NCBI RefSeq assembly: GCF_000718775.1
Contig: NZ_JOCB01000028.1
Coordinates: 12,362 to 76,361, forward strand
DNA length: 64,000 nt
Origin: Streptomyces sp. NRRL S-31
Lineage (GTDB): Bacteria; Actinomycetota; Actinomycetes; Streptomycetales; Streptomycetaceae
Direction: 5' to 3'
The notes under the pieces were generated by a model, which worked only from the letters and a program-made list of their open reading frames with translations, made no database searches and was not told the DNA's origin. Each line of letters starts with the position of its first letter. The first letter of the stretch is position 1. A program made the translations under genes and the position numbers. Below are positions 51,692 through 60,019 of this stretch, in pieces.

Positions 51692-53947
51692 TCACCTGCC
51701 CGGCCGTGCCGGCCCGCCGGTGACGCCCAGCGGACGCGCCAGACCGGACACCGCCTCGTCCAGCCGTTGCAGATGGCGCAGCACCCGGTCGGTCACGCGG
51801 CCGTAGCGCGGGGTGCGCAGGGTGCCCGGCTCCAGCATCGACGCGATGCTCGGACCGCTCTCGATCTCCACGGCGGCCCGCGGGTCGCCCACATGCGTCG
51901 CGATCGCCTCGATGTTGTGCACGATCCGCCCGCACGCCCCGCGCAGCCGCGGGTCCGCCGCGATCGCCGGGTGGGTCGGCAGCAGCTCGGCGGTGGCCGC
52001 GAGGGACCGCCCGTGGTACGCGCAGGTCTCCAGCAGCGCCACCACGTACCGGGCCGTGTTCCGGCGCGAGCGCATCGGCGTGATCGGGTGGGTCAGCGGC
52101 TGGGTGGCCGCCCGCAGATCGGCCAGCGCCTGGTCCAGCTCACGCGCCTGCTCCACCAGATCGCCGCCGGCCCCGCCGCTCAGCTGGTCCACGGCGCCCC
52201 GGGTGACGTCCGCCAGCCGGTCCAGGACCGCCACCAGCAGGTCGTTGGTCCGGCGGTCGGTGTGGACGGGCAGCACCACCGCCGCGGCGAACACCCCGCA
52301 GGCCGCGCCGAGGGCCGTCTCCGCCACCCGCAGCATCAGCACCGACATGCTGTACGTGTTCAGCAGCGTGTACAGCAGGCCCAGCATCGCCGTGACGAAG
52401 AACGACATCAGCGTGTACGACAGCGGCGCGGTGTAGAACATCGCGAAGATGAACACCAGCACCAGCGCGAACGCCGTCCAGGTGTGGTGTCCCACCAGCC
52501 CGGCGAGCACGATGCCGGCCACCACGCCGAGGACCGTGCCCACCAGCCGCCGGTAGCCCTTCACCAGGATCTCCCCGGTGGAGGCGGTGTTAATGAACAC
52601 GATCCAGCAGGTCAGCACCGCCCAGTACCAGCGCTGGCTGGACAGCAGCTCACCGCCGACGATGGCCAGCGAGGAACCGACGGCCACCTGGACGGCGGCC
52701 CGGGTGGTCGGCCGCTTCAGACCGGTCGGCTCGGCCGCCTCAGGTTCGTTCTCCTCGCTGATCTCGATCGCGGTGTCCTCCGCGTCCAGCTCCTCGCGCG
52801 AACGGGCGGTCGCGGGCGTGTCGTCGGACTCGTCCTGCGGCCCGTCCAGCGCGAGGCGCAGACCGAGCGCGGCCCGGGCGGCCTCGCCGAGCCCCCGGAA
52901 GACGTCCTGCACCGCCGGGGAGCCCTCGGGCAGGTTCTCCTCCTCGCGATAGCCCAGCAGCCGGTTGCGCACCTGGGCCAGCGCGGTTCCCCGTGCCTCC
53001 CCGGCCGGCCGCAGCATCAGCACCCGCAGCGCCTCCAGGTCCCGGCGCAGCGCCGCCGTCGCCTGGTCCCGCACCGGCAGCTCGCCCCCGGAGGGCACCG
53101 GGGCGCCCGGCAGGTGCAGGGTGAGCGTGTCGGTCCGCTCGGCGCTGCGCGCGGTGAGCAGCAGCAGCCCGAGCCGCTCGGCGGCGATCTCGGCGTCCGC
53201 GACCCGGCGCTGGAGCAGCCGGGCCACCGCCGGGTCCGAGGTGCCGTCCTCCAGCCGGCCCTGGATCAGCAGCGCCGTCTCGTGCAGCCGCGCGGTGCGG
53301 GTGCGCAGCTCCTCCAGCACCTTCTCCACCTCGTCGGGCCCGGCGTCCAGCAACTCGGCCTGTACGGCGAGCAACTGGGCGAGCCGGGCCCGGAAGGCCC
53401 GCCGCAGCCGGTCCAGGGTCCCCGCCGCGGTCTGCGGCAGGAGCACGAACCGGGCGACGGCGCTGCTCGCGAACGCCACGCAGATGACGCCGTACAACGG
53501 GAGCAGCCCGGACGTCGTCGCGCGGACGAACAGGGAGAGGAAGTAGACCTGGAACCCGATCAGCCCCAGCGCCGTGCCCCGGTCGCCGAACCGGCGGCCG
53601 TAGACGGCGCTGAAGATCAGGGCGACGAAGAACAGGTCGCCGACGATCACCCGTTGGTTGAGCAGCGCGCCCAGCGACACCGAGGCCAGCGCCACCGGCA
53701 GGCCGACCGCGAGGGTGACGGCCTGCGGGCGCGGCTGCTTCTCCCGTACGGCGAAGGTGGCGACCATCGCCGCCATGGCCCCGGCGACCAGCTGGGGCAC
53801 CGGGACGCGCAGCGCGGCGAGGACGGCCAGGGCGAGGGCGATCGCGGTGACCGTGCGCAGTCCCGCGGTGAGCCGGAGCAGCCCGGGATCCGACGCCGCC
53901 AGCCGGTCCCACATCCGTACCCGTACCGACCGTCGTGCTGCCCTCAC
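51692..53947 (-). CDS. FUSC-family membrane protein (aromatic-acid-exporter-like)
   Basis: 751 residues: an N-terminal membrane domain of about six helices (LRTVTAIALALAVLAALRVPVPQLVAGAMAAMVATFAV ...), a long cytosolic helical stretch (about 180-430, with an acidic EDTAIEISEENEPEAAEP section), a second membrane domain (about 435-580, GSSLAIVGGELLSSQRWYWAVLTCWIVF ...) and a cytosolic tail. This 6+6 arrangement matches FUSC/YccS-type proteins, linked to efflux of aromatic or fusaric-type acids. GTG 53947 has GGGAGAG ahead. The substrate is unknown. Confidence 0.9.
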   Translation of the reverse strand: MRAARRSVRVRMWDRLAASDPGLLRLTAGLRTVTAIALALAVLAALRVPVPQLVAGAMAAMVATFAVREKQPRPQAVTLAVGLPVALASVSLGALLNQRVIVGDLFFVALIFSAVYGRRFGDRGTALGLIGFQVYFLSLFVRATTSGLLPLYGVICVAFASSAVARFVLLPQTAAGTLDRLRRAFRARLAQLLAVQAELLDAGPDEVEKVLEELRTRTARLHETALLIQGRLEDGTSDPAVARLLQRRVADAEIAAERLGLLLLTARSAERTDTLTLHLPGAPVPSGGELPVRDQATAALRRDLEALRVLMLRPAGEARGTALAQVRNRLLGYREEENLPEGSPAVQDVFRGLGEAARAALGLRLALDGPQDESDDTPATARSREELDAEDTAIEISEENEPEAAEPTGLKRPTTRAAVQVAVGSSLAIVGGELLSSQRWYWAVLTCWIVFINTASTGEILVKGYRRLVGTVLGVVAGIVLAGLVGHHTWTAFALVLVFIFAMFYTAPLSYTLMSFFVTAMLGLLYTLLNTYSMSVLMLRVAETALGAACGVFAAAVVLPVHTDRRTNDLLVAVLDRLADVTRGAVDQLSGGAGGDLVEQARELDQALADLRAATQPLTHPITPMRSRRNTARYVVALLETCAYHGRSLAATAELLPTHPAIAADPRLRGACGRIVHNIEAIATHVGDPRAAVEIESGPSIASMLEPGTLRTPRYGRVTDRVLRHLQRLDEAVSGLARPLGVTGGPARPGR

Positions 53948-54007
53948 GCCGCGCGCTCTCCCGTGTCAGATTTCGATCTCCGACCCAGCATCGCACGCGG
54001 GCGGGTC

Positions 54008-54217
54008 CTACCTGTCCTCGGCCAGGGTCGCGGCCACCAGGGCGTTCGCGTGCCCGTGCCCGAGACCGTGCGCGGCCTTGAGCCAGCCGACCAGCTCCAT
54101 GTGCTTCGTCAGGGCCGAGGAGCGGATCAGTTCCTGCCACTCGCCGACCGGGCGGCCGTACTTCCTCTCGATCGAGGGGAAGTAGCTCGCCGGGCCCTTC
54201 ACGGTCTTCTCGCTCAT
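54008..54217 (-). CDS. DUF4287 family protein
   Basis: 69 residues, almost the whole length being the DUF4287 helical domain: GPASYFPSIERKYGRPVGEWQELIRSS and MELVGWLKAAHGLGHGHANALVA. The conserved W-K-HGLGHGHANALV part is characteristic; function unknown. GGAAGG precedes ATG 54217 by nine bases. It lies between the FUSC gene and the NADH dehydrogenase gene on the same strand, with 60- and 97-bp gaps. Confidence 0.88.
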   Translation of the reverse strand: MSEKTVKGPASYFPSIERKYGRPVGEWQELIRSSALTKHMELVGWLKAAHGLGHGHANALVAATLAEDR

Positions 54218-54314
54218 GGTGGTGCGTGCCTTCCGTGTGACGTTCGCCGATCACCGGTGCAGACGGCCGGACCGGTGCGGAATGATCGGCGGTCGCCCGG
54301 TGATCCACGTCACA

Positions 54315-55691
54315 TCAGGGCTGGTCGGTCGTCGCGCCCTCCACCCGGGCCCGTACCTGCTCCGGCGTCAGATAGGCGTCGGTGAACTCGAAGTCCTTCA
54401 GCCGGGCGGGCTTGCGGGCCTGGAAACCGGTGCGGACGAAGTCGTCACCCGCGATCGCGTTCAGCAGCCAGTTGGTCATCACCCGGGCCTTGGCGACGTT
54501 GGTGCGCAGCGCCGACCAGTGGTAGCCGCGGGCCACCGCCTGCGCGGCCACCCCGCGCAGCTCGACACCGAGCGGTTTGGAGACCGCGTCCTTGCCGCCG
54601 AGGTCGACGACGAGCCCGAGGTCCTTGTGCACGTACGGCTGCATCCGCTGGCCGCGCAGTGTCGCGATGACGTTGTCGGCGACCGACCTGCCCTGCCGCA
54701 TGGCGTGCTGCGCGGTGGGCGGGCAGACGGCGCCCTCCTGTCCCTTGGCCAGGTCCGGCACGGCCGCGGAGTCGCCGAGCGCGAACACCCCGTCGTGCCC
54801 CGGCAGGCACATCTCGGCGGTCACCGCCAGTCGGCCCTTGACCGTCTCCGCGCCGAGCGTGGCGATCAGCGGGCTGGCGACCACTCCGGCCGTCCAGATC
54901 AGGGTGTGCGTGGGCACCACCCGGCCGTCGGTGAAGGTGACCTCCTCCAGGCCGGCCTTGTCGATCGACACGCCCAGCGAGACGTCGATGCCGCGCCGCC
55001 GCAGGATCTCCTGCGCGCTGCGGCCGAGTTTCTCCCCCAGCTCCGGCATGAGCCGGGGCGCGATGTCGATCAGGTGCCACTTGATCAGGCCGGGGTCGAG
55101 GCGCGGGTAGCGCCGCACGGCGGCGTGCGTCAGCCGCTGGAGGCAGGCCGCGGTCTCGGTGCCCGCGTATCCGCCGCCGACCACCACGAACTGGAGCCGC
55201 GCGGCCCGCTCGGCCGGGTCGTCACTGGCGTCGGCCAGGTCCAGCTGCGAGATGACGTGGTCGCGGACGTAGGCGGCCTCGGCGAGCGTCTTCATCCCGA
55301 AGGCGTGCTCCGTCAGGCCGGGGATGTCGAAGGTGCGGGTCACGCTGCCCGGCGCCAGCACGATGTAGTCGTACCGCTCGTTGACGATCTTGTCGGTGAT
55401 GGTGCGGATGACGCACACCTTGGACTTCAGGTCCACCCCGATCGCTCCGCCGGGGATGATCCGGGTGCGGTACTTCCGGCTGCGGCGCAGCGACAGCGCG
55501 ATCGACTGCGGCGTCAGCACGCCGGAGGCGACCTGGGGCAGCAGGGGAAGGTAGAGCTGGTAGGCGAACGGCGTCACCAGCGTGACGTCGGCCTCGTCAG
55601 GGGCGAGTTTCCGCTCCAGGCGGCGGACGCACTCCACTCCGGCGAAGCCTGCGCCGACCACCAGGATCCTGGGTCGTGTCACGGTGTCCAT
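54315..55691 (-). CDS. ndh: type II NADH:quinone oxidoreductase
   Basis: 458 residues of the NDH-2 flavoprotein family. The FAD site is RILVVGAGFAGVECVRRLE; the NADH site is LQFVVVGGGYAGTETAACLQRL; GVFALGDSAAVPDL marks the second FAD contact, and CPPTAQHAMRQGRSVADNV is the quinone-binding region (typically AQxAxQ; here AQHAMRQ). The enzyme passes electrons from NADH to menaquinone at the inner membrane face without pumping protons. C-terminal amphipathic helices (YHWSALRTNVAKARVMTNWLLNAI) fit membrane attachment. Many streptomycetes have more than one NDH-2. Confidence 0.93.
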   Translation of the reverse strand: MDTVTRPRILVVGAGFAGVECVRRLERKLAPDEADVTLVTPFAYQLYLPLLPQVASGVLTPQSIALSLRRSRKYRTRIIPGGAIGVDLKSKVCVIRTITDKIVNERYDYIVLAPGSVTRTFDIPGLTEHAFGMKTLAEAAYVRDHVISQLDLADASDDPAERAARLQFVVVGGGYAGTETAACLQRLTHAAVRRYPRLDPGLIKWHLIDIAPRLMPELGEKLGRSAQEILRRRGIDVSLGVSIDKAGLEEVTFTDGRVVPTHTLIWTAGVVASPLIATLGAETVKGRLAVTAEMCLPGHDGVFALGDSAAVPDLAKGQEGAVCPPTAQHAMRQGRSVADNVIATLRGQRMQPYVHKDLGLVVDLGGKDAVSKPLGVELRGVAAQAVARGYHWSALRTNVAKARVMTNWLLNAIAGDDFVRTGFQARKPARLKDFEFTDAYLTPEQVRARVEGATTDQP

Positions 55692-55949
55692 CCCTTCCTG
55701 CGGGTCCGGGCGGTCCGGCTCGCCGCCGTTCGCATGCCCGGACCGCCGCGCGCCACATCCGATCCCACCGTGCCGCCGGCCGTTCCGCCGGCCGGCCGGG
55801 GCAGGCAGACGAACGCGTGGGGATCAACTGCCCCACTCCCGGACGGAGTAACCGGCCTGAGCACACCTACACGTCGGACCCGGGGAACCAGAACACGGCG
55901 GACACGGCGGACACGCCGTCGGCACACGCCGGGGCGGGCCGGGCGGCCG

Positions 55950-56384
55950 TCACCAGGGCAGGAAGGCGTGGATGTCCTTGCCGTCGTCGTGCACGACGAC
56001 GCTGACCTGGGAGCACAGCGTGTGCACCAGGTGCCAGCCGATGCCGCCGCCCCCCGTGCGCGGGTGGAAGGGGCGCGGCTCCGGTTTGGTCGTGTTCGTG
56101 TCCCGCATCGTCACGTGCACGCCGTCGAAGGTGCGGCGCAGCCGCAGGTCGAACGGGCCCGGCGCGTACTGGATCGCGTTCGCGGCCAGCTCCGTCACGA
56201 CCAGCAGGATGTCGTCCCAGTACTCCTGCGCGCCCGGTGGCGCCTCCCGGGCCAGCGCGCACAGGAACTCCTCCGCCGCGAGCCGCGCGCCCGTGACGTT
56301 GCGCAGCTCCCCGGCGAAGGAGAACGTGCGCTCGTGCTTCTCCTCCGAGGGCGGTGTGTCGTCCCAACGCGGCTCCGTCGCCAT
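55950..56384 (-). CDS. RsbW-like ATP-binding regulatory protein
   Basis: 144 residues: FAGELRNVTGARLAAEEFLCALA opening helix, N-box DDILLVVTELAANAIQYAPGPF, VTMRDTNTTKPEPRPF and G-box GGGGIGWHLVHTLCSQV. The intact glycine run makes it the most kinase-like of the three such proteins in the window. GGGGAA precedes ATG 56384 by seven bases; the open frame further upstream is not part of the fold. It has no sigma gene next to it, so its partner is elsewhere. Confidence 0.88.
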   Translation of the reverse strand: MATEPRWDDTPPSEEKHERTFSFAGELRNVTGARLAAEEFLCALAREAPPGAQEYWDDILLVVTELAANAIQYAPGPFDLRLRRTFDGVHVTMRDTNTTKPEPRPFHPRTGGGGIGWHLVHTLCSQVSVVVHDDGKDIHAFLPW

Positions 56385-56535
56385 CTCGCATTCCCCGGTC
56401 CGGATCGCACGGGGCCGGTCCGACCCCGCCGACCAGGACGGTCGTCGTTGCTGATCTCTTGCTGCGCTGCGGGTTCCCCCAGCCGCGCGGACTATCCGTC
56501 CGTGCTCGGGGACCGGCGGCACGGGACGTGTCTCC

Positions 56536-58437
56536 TCAGCGGAAGACGTCGTCCGTCTCGTCCCACTCGGCCGGCTCCCGCACCACCGGCCGGGACCGGA
56601 ACCGCCCCTGGTACATCGCCTCGATCTCGGCCGCGTAGTGCCGCACGACGGCGTCCCGGCGCGGTTTCAGGGAAGGCGTGAGCAGCCCGTCGTCCACCGC
56701 GAACGGTTCCTTCAGGACACGGTAGACCCTGATCGACTCGGCGCGGGACACCGCGCTGTTGGCCGAGGCCACGGCCCGCCCGACCTCCTCCCGCAGCGCG
56801 TTCTCCTCCCGGGTCTCCCGGCCCGGCCCCTCGCCCGGCAGCGCCAGGCCGCCCCGCCAGTGCGCCAGGAACTCCGGGTGCAGGGTGATCAGGGCGCCGA
56901 CACAGGGCCGGTCGTCCCCGACCACCACCGCCTGGTGGACCAGCGGGTGCATGCGCAGCCGCCGCTCCAGCAGGGCGGGCGGCACGCTCGTGCCCCCGCT
57001 GGTGACGATGACGTCCTTCTTGCGGCCGGTGATCGTCAGATAGCCCTCCGGGTCCAGCCGCCCGATGTCGCCGGTGGCCAGCCGGCCGCCGCGCAGCACG
57101 GCCCGGGTCGCCCGCTCGTCGCCGACGTAGCCCTGGAACACCGACGGCCCGCGGACCAGGATCTCCCCGTCGTCGGCCACCTCGATCCCGGTGCCCGGCA
57201 GCGGCAGGCCCACGGTCCCGGACTTCTCCCTGCCGAGCGGCTGCATGGTGATCCCGCCGCCCGCCTCGGTGAGCCCGTACCCGTCGTGCACGAAGACCCC
57301 GATGCCGTCGAAGAACAGGCACAGCTCGCGGTCGAGCGACGACCCCCCGGAGGAGCCCCGCACCACCCGGCCGCCGAGGGCGGCCCGCAGCCCGCGGTAC
57401 ACCGTCCGCTCGTACAGGGCGTGTTGCAGCCTCAGGTCCAGCCCGGGGCCCGGTCCGGTGCCCAGCCGCCGGCGCTCCTCCGCCGCGGCGAACTCCCGCG
57501 CGGTCCGCGCCGCCCGCTCGAACAGGGTGCCCCGGCCGCTCTGCTGGGCGGTGCGCAGGAACGTCTTGTACAGCCTCTCGAACACCGACGGCACGCCGAA
57601 CAGGTACGTCGGCCGGAACGAGCGCAGGGACGGCGCCAGCGCCGCCTCGGTCAGCTCCGGCTCGTGCGCCATCAGCACCCCGCCGCGGACACACATGAGC
57701 ATGATCATCATGCCGTACACATGGGAGAACGGGAGGAAGGCCAGGACGGACGGCTGCTCGCCCGGGGGCGCCGCGGTGTGCGCCCACCCGGCCAGCAGCG
57801 TGTCGCAGGGGTAGGCCAGGCCGCGGTGGCTGAGCGCGCAGCCCAGCGGACGCCCCGAGGTCCCCGAGGTGTAGACGACGGCCGCCGTGGCGTCGGGCAG
57901 CACGATCCGGCGCAGCGACTCCACCGTGGTGTACGGAACCGGCGCGCCCCGCGCCATGAGGTCGGCGAAGGCGCCCTCGTCCAGCTGCCAGACGTGCCGC
58001 AGCCGGGGCAGCCGGGCGCACACGGTGCCCACCGTCATGACGCCCTGCTCGTCCTCCACCACCACGGCCACACAGCCGGCGTCCCGCAGGATCCACTCGA
58101 CCTGCTCCCGTGAGGAGGCCGGGTGGACCGGCACCACCTCGGCGCCCACCGCCCACAGCGCGTGGGCCAGCACCGTCCACTCGTAGCGGGTCCGGGCCAT
58201 CAGGGCCACCCGGTGGCCGGGCGAGATCCCGGCGGCGATCAGGCCTTTGGCCAGAGCGACCACCTCGTCCCGCACCCCGGCCGCCGTCACCTCCTCCCAG
58301 CCGGCCTCGGCGGGACCGGCGCGGCGGGCCAGCACGGGCAGCGCCGGGCTCCGGTCCGCCACCGCGAAGACGCTGTCGGCGAGGCCGCCGGTGAGCGGCG
58401 GCGGGGCGACCGCCGGAGCGAGGGCGACGTTCCGCAT
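56536..58437 (-). CDS. long-chain acyl-CoA synthetase-like AMP ligase (FadD15 type)
   Basis: 633 residues. Domains: N-terminal adenylation core with AAVVYTSGTSGRPLGCALSHRG, VLAFLPFSHVYG, GYGLTEAGGGI and IGRLDPEGYLTITGRKKDVIVTSGG, then a C-terminal domain ending LTPSLKPRRDAVVRHY. It activates fatty acids to acyl-CoA through an acyl-AMP. In the P-loop the lysine normally found (TxGxPKG) is replaced by leucine (GRPLG), while the GRKKD hinge and late lysine region are kept. AGGAG precedes ATG 58437. Confidence 0.93.
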   Translation of the reverse strand: MRNVALAPAVAPPPLTGGLADSVFAVADRSPALPVLARRAGPAEAGWEEVTAAGVRDEVVALAKGLIAAGISPGHRVALMARTRYEWTVLAHALWAVGAEVVPVHPASSREQVEWILRDAGCVAVVVEDEQGVMTVGTVCARLPRLRHVWQLDEGAFADLMARGAPVPYTTVESLRRIVLPDATAAVVYTSGTSGRPLGCALSHRGLAYPCDTLLAGWAHTAAPPGEQPSVLAFLPFSHVYGMMIMLMCVRGGVLMAHEPELTEAALAPSLRSFRPTYLFGVPSVFERLYKTFLRTAQQSGRGTLFERAARTAREFAAAEERRRLGTGPGPGLDLRLQHALYERTVYRGLRAALGGRVVRGSSGGSSLDRELCLFFDGIGVFVHDGYGLTEAGGGITMQPLGREKSGTVGLPLPGTGIEVADDGEILVRGPSVFQGYVGDERATRAVLRGGRLATGDIGRLDPEGYLTITGRKKDVIVTSGGTSVPPALLERRLRMHPLVHQAVVVGDDRPCVGALITLHPEFLAHWRGGLALPGEGPGRETREENALREEVGRAVASANSAVSRAESIRVYRVLKEPFAVDDGLLTPSLKPRRDAVVRHYAAEIEAMYQGRFRSRPVVREPAEWDETDDVFR

Positions 58438-58586
58438 GCGCGGCTCCTGGGGTACACGGGGTCACTCCGCCGGACGGCTCGGTGCCGGCGGTGCTCGAAT
58501 GTAGCCCAGGCGGGCACGTGCGGTGAGGGGATCGGTGAAGTCGTGATCGGCTGATGATCCGGGCGTGTCCTGGGGACTCGGCGGAC

Positions 58587-58820
58587 ATGAGCCATGTGAA
58601 TCCCGATCCGGAACCCGAGCGCACGACCGGACTGGAGCCAGGTGGGGGAGTTCCGCCCGGCGAGACACCGCCCGCCGAGAGCAGCATGCCCGAGGCCGGG
58701 CCCCGCGAGCCGCACGTCCAGCACAGGGGCTGGGCCAAGGCACCGCTGACCTTGATCCTTCTGCTGGTCGCCCTGGTGGCGGCGTTCTTCCTGGTGTACG
58801 CCCTGATCCTGCTCCTCTAG
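58587..58820 (+). CDS. DUF6480 small membrane protein
   Basis: 77 residues. A hydrophilic N-terminus (MSHVNPDPEPERTTGLEPGG, then PPGETPPAESSMPEAGPREPH) leads to GWAKAPLTLILLLVALVAAFFLVYALILLL, one membrane helix. The repeated Pro/Glu start and terminal helix are the DUF6480 pattern, common in Streptomyces and of unknown role. ATG 58587 is used; an ATG 11 codons earlier lacks the family text. It is divergent from the acyl-CoA synthetase. Confidence 0.85.
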   Translation: MSHVNPDPEPERTTGLEPGGGVPPGETPPAESSMPEAGPREPHVQHRGWAKAPLTLILLLVALVAAFFLVYALILLL

Positions 58821-58836
58821 CCCGTCGGCAGGCCGG

Positions 58837-59925
58837 TCACCCTTGGGTGCGCCGTACGCACTCGGCGACGACGTCGCGCAGGCTGCCGGTGCGCTCCAGC
58901 AGCCCGCGCTGCTCACGCGCGCCGTTCCCGGTCCGCAGCAGCTCCTCGACGGACCGGGCGGCGCGGTCCGCGTCGCCGCTGTCGGCGAGCGCGTCCCGGG
59001 TGTGCTCCAGCAGCGACTCCAGCACCCGCGGGGCGGGGCGGGGCCGCAGGGTGACCGGGTCGAGGAGGTCGCCCTCCAGACCGAACCGGGCGGCCTGCCA
59101 GTCGCCCAGCCTGAGCAGGCTCACACCGGGATCGTCCGCGGGCCGGCCCGCCCGCCAGTCGCGCGCGGCCGTCTCCACCAGGGCGCGCACGAGCGTCGCG
59201 ATCAGTACGGCGTTCTCCGCGCCCAGGCACACGTCCGCCACCCGGACCTCCACCGTCGGGTACCGGGCGGACAGCCGGGCGTCGAAGTAGACCATGCCGT
59301 CGTCCAGGATGACGCCCGTGTCCACCATCGCGGACACCCGCCGGTGGTACCGCTCGGCGGACCCGAACGGCTCGGTCGGCCCGGCCGACGGCCAGCGGTT
59401 CCACACCCGGCTGCGGTAGCTGGCGTAGCCGGTGTCCCGGCCCTGCCAGAACGGCGAGTTGGCGCTGACCGCCCGCAGCACCGGGAGCCAGGGACGGATC
59501 CGGTCCAGGACCGCGATGCCCTCCTCGTCGGACTCCACCGACACATGCACGTGGCACCCGCACACCAGCTGGTCCCAGGTGGGCACGCCGTACCGCTCGG
59601 CCAGCCACCGGTAGCGCTCGTTGACGCTGAGCTCGGGGCTGACCGGCAGCGGGGAGGTGGCCAGCGCGGCCACCCCGCAGCCTATCTGCCCGGCGTGCCG
59701 GGCCGCCTCCTTGCGGCAGCGGACGATCTCGTCCCCGAGGGCCGCCATGTCCGACTGCGGATGCGTGGCGAACTCCAGCATCTGCCCGAACAGCTCCTTC
59801 TCGAAGACGTCCTGTCCGGGATCGTCCTGGGCGGCGCGGGCCAGGACCGCCGCCGCCAGTGCCTTCGGATCGCCGCTGTCCGGATCGACCAGGAGGAGTT
59901 CCTCCTCCACTCCGACGGTGCGCAC
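58837..59925 (-). CDS. YbdK-type carboxylate-amine ligase (glutamate-cysteine ligase family)
   Basis: 362 residues of the GCS2 fold. TVGVEEELLLVDPDSGDP is the substrate/ATP strand, EKELFGQMLEFAT carries metal-binding glutamates, VCGCHVHVSVES and ALRAVSANSPFWQGRDTGYASYRSRVWNRWP follow, and ARYPTVEVRVADVCLGAEN is the late conserved block. E. coli YbdK joins glutamate and cysteine weakly; in actinomycetes the family includes enzymes whose products are not settled, including possible ergothioneine or modified-amino-acid routes. GTG 59925 is the start. It lies 94 bp from the glgB end, on the same strand. Confidence 0.93.
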   Translation of the reverse strand: MRTVGVEEELLLVDPDSGDPKALAAAVLARAAQDDPGQDVFEKELFGQMLEFATHPQSDMAALGDEIVRCRKEAARHAGQIGCGVAALATSPLPVSPELSVNERYRWLAERYGVPTWDQLVCGCHVHVSVESDEEGIAVLDRIRPWLPVLRAVSANSPFWQGRDTGYASYRSRVWNRWPSAGPTEPFGSAERYHRRVSAMVDTGVILDDGMVYFDARLSARYPTVEVRVADVCLGAENAVLIATLVRALVETAARDWRAGRPADDPGVSLLRLGDWQAARFGLEGDLLDPVTLRPRPAPRVLESLLEHTRDALADSGDADRAARSVEELLRTGNGAREQRGLLERTGSLRDVVAECVRRTQG

Positions 59926-60019
59926 GTGGTGCCGCCCTTCTCTTCCCGTGCCACAAGGGGCAGTCGCGGATCTGTACGACCCCGACTGCCCCTCGGACGG
60001 CCGCCGACACCTGCGGCCC

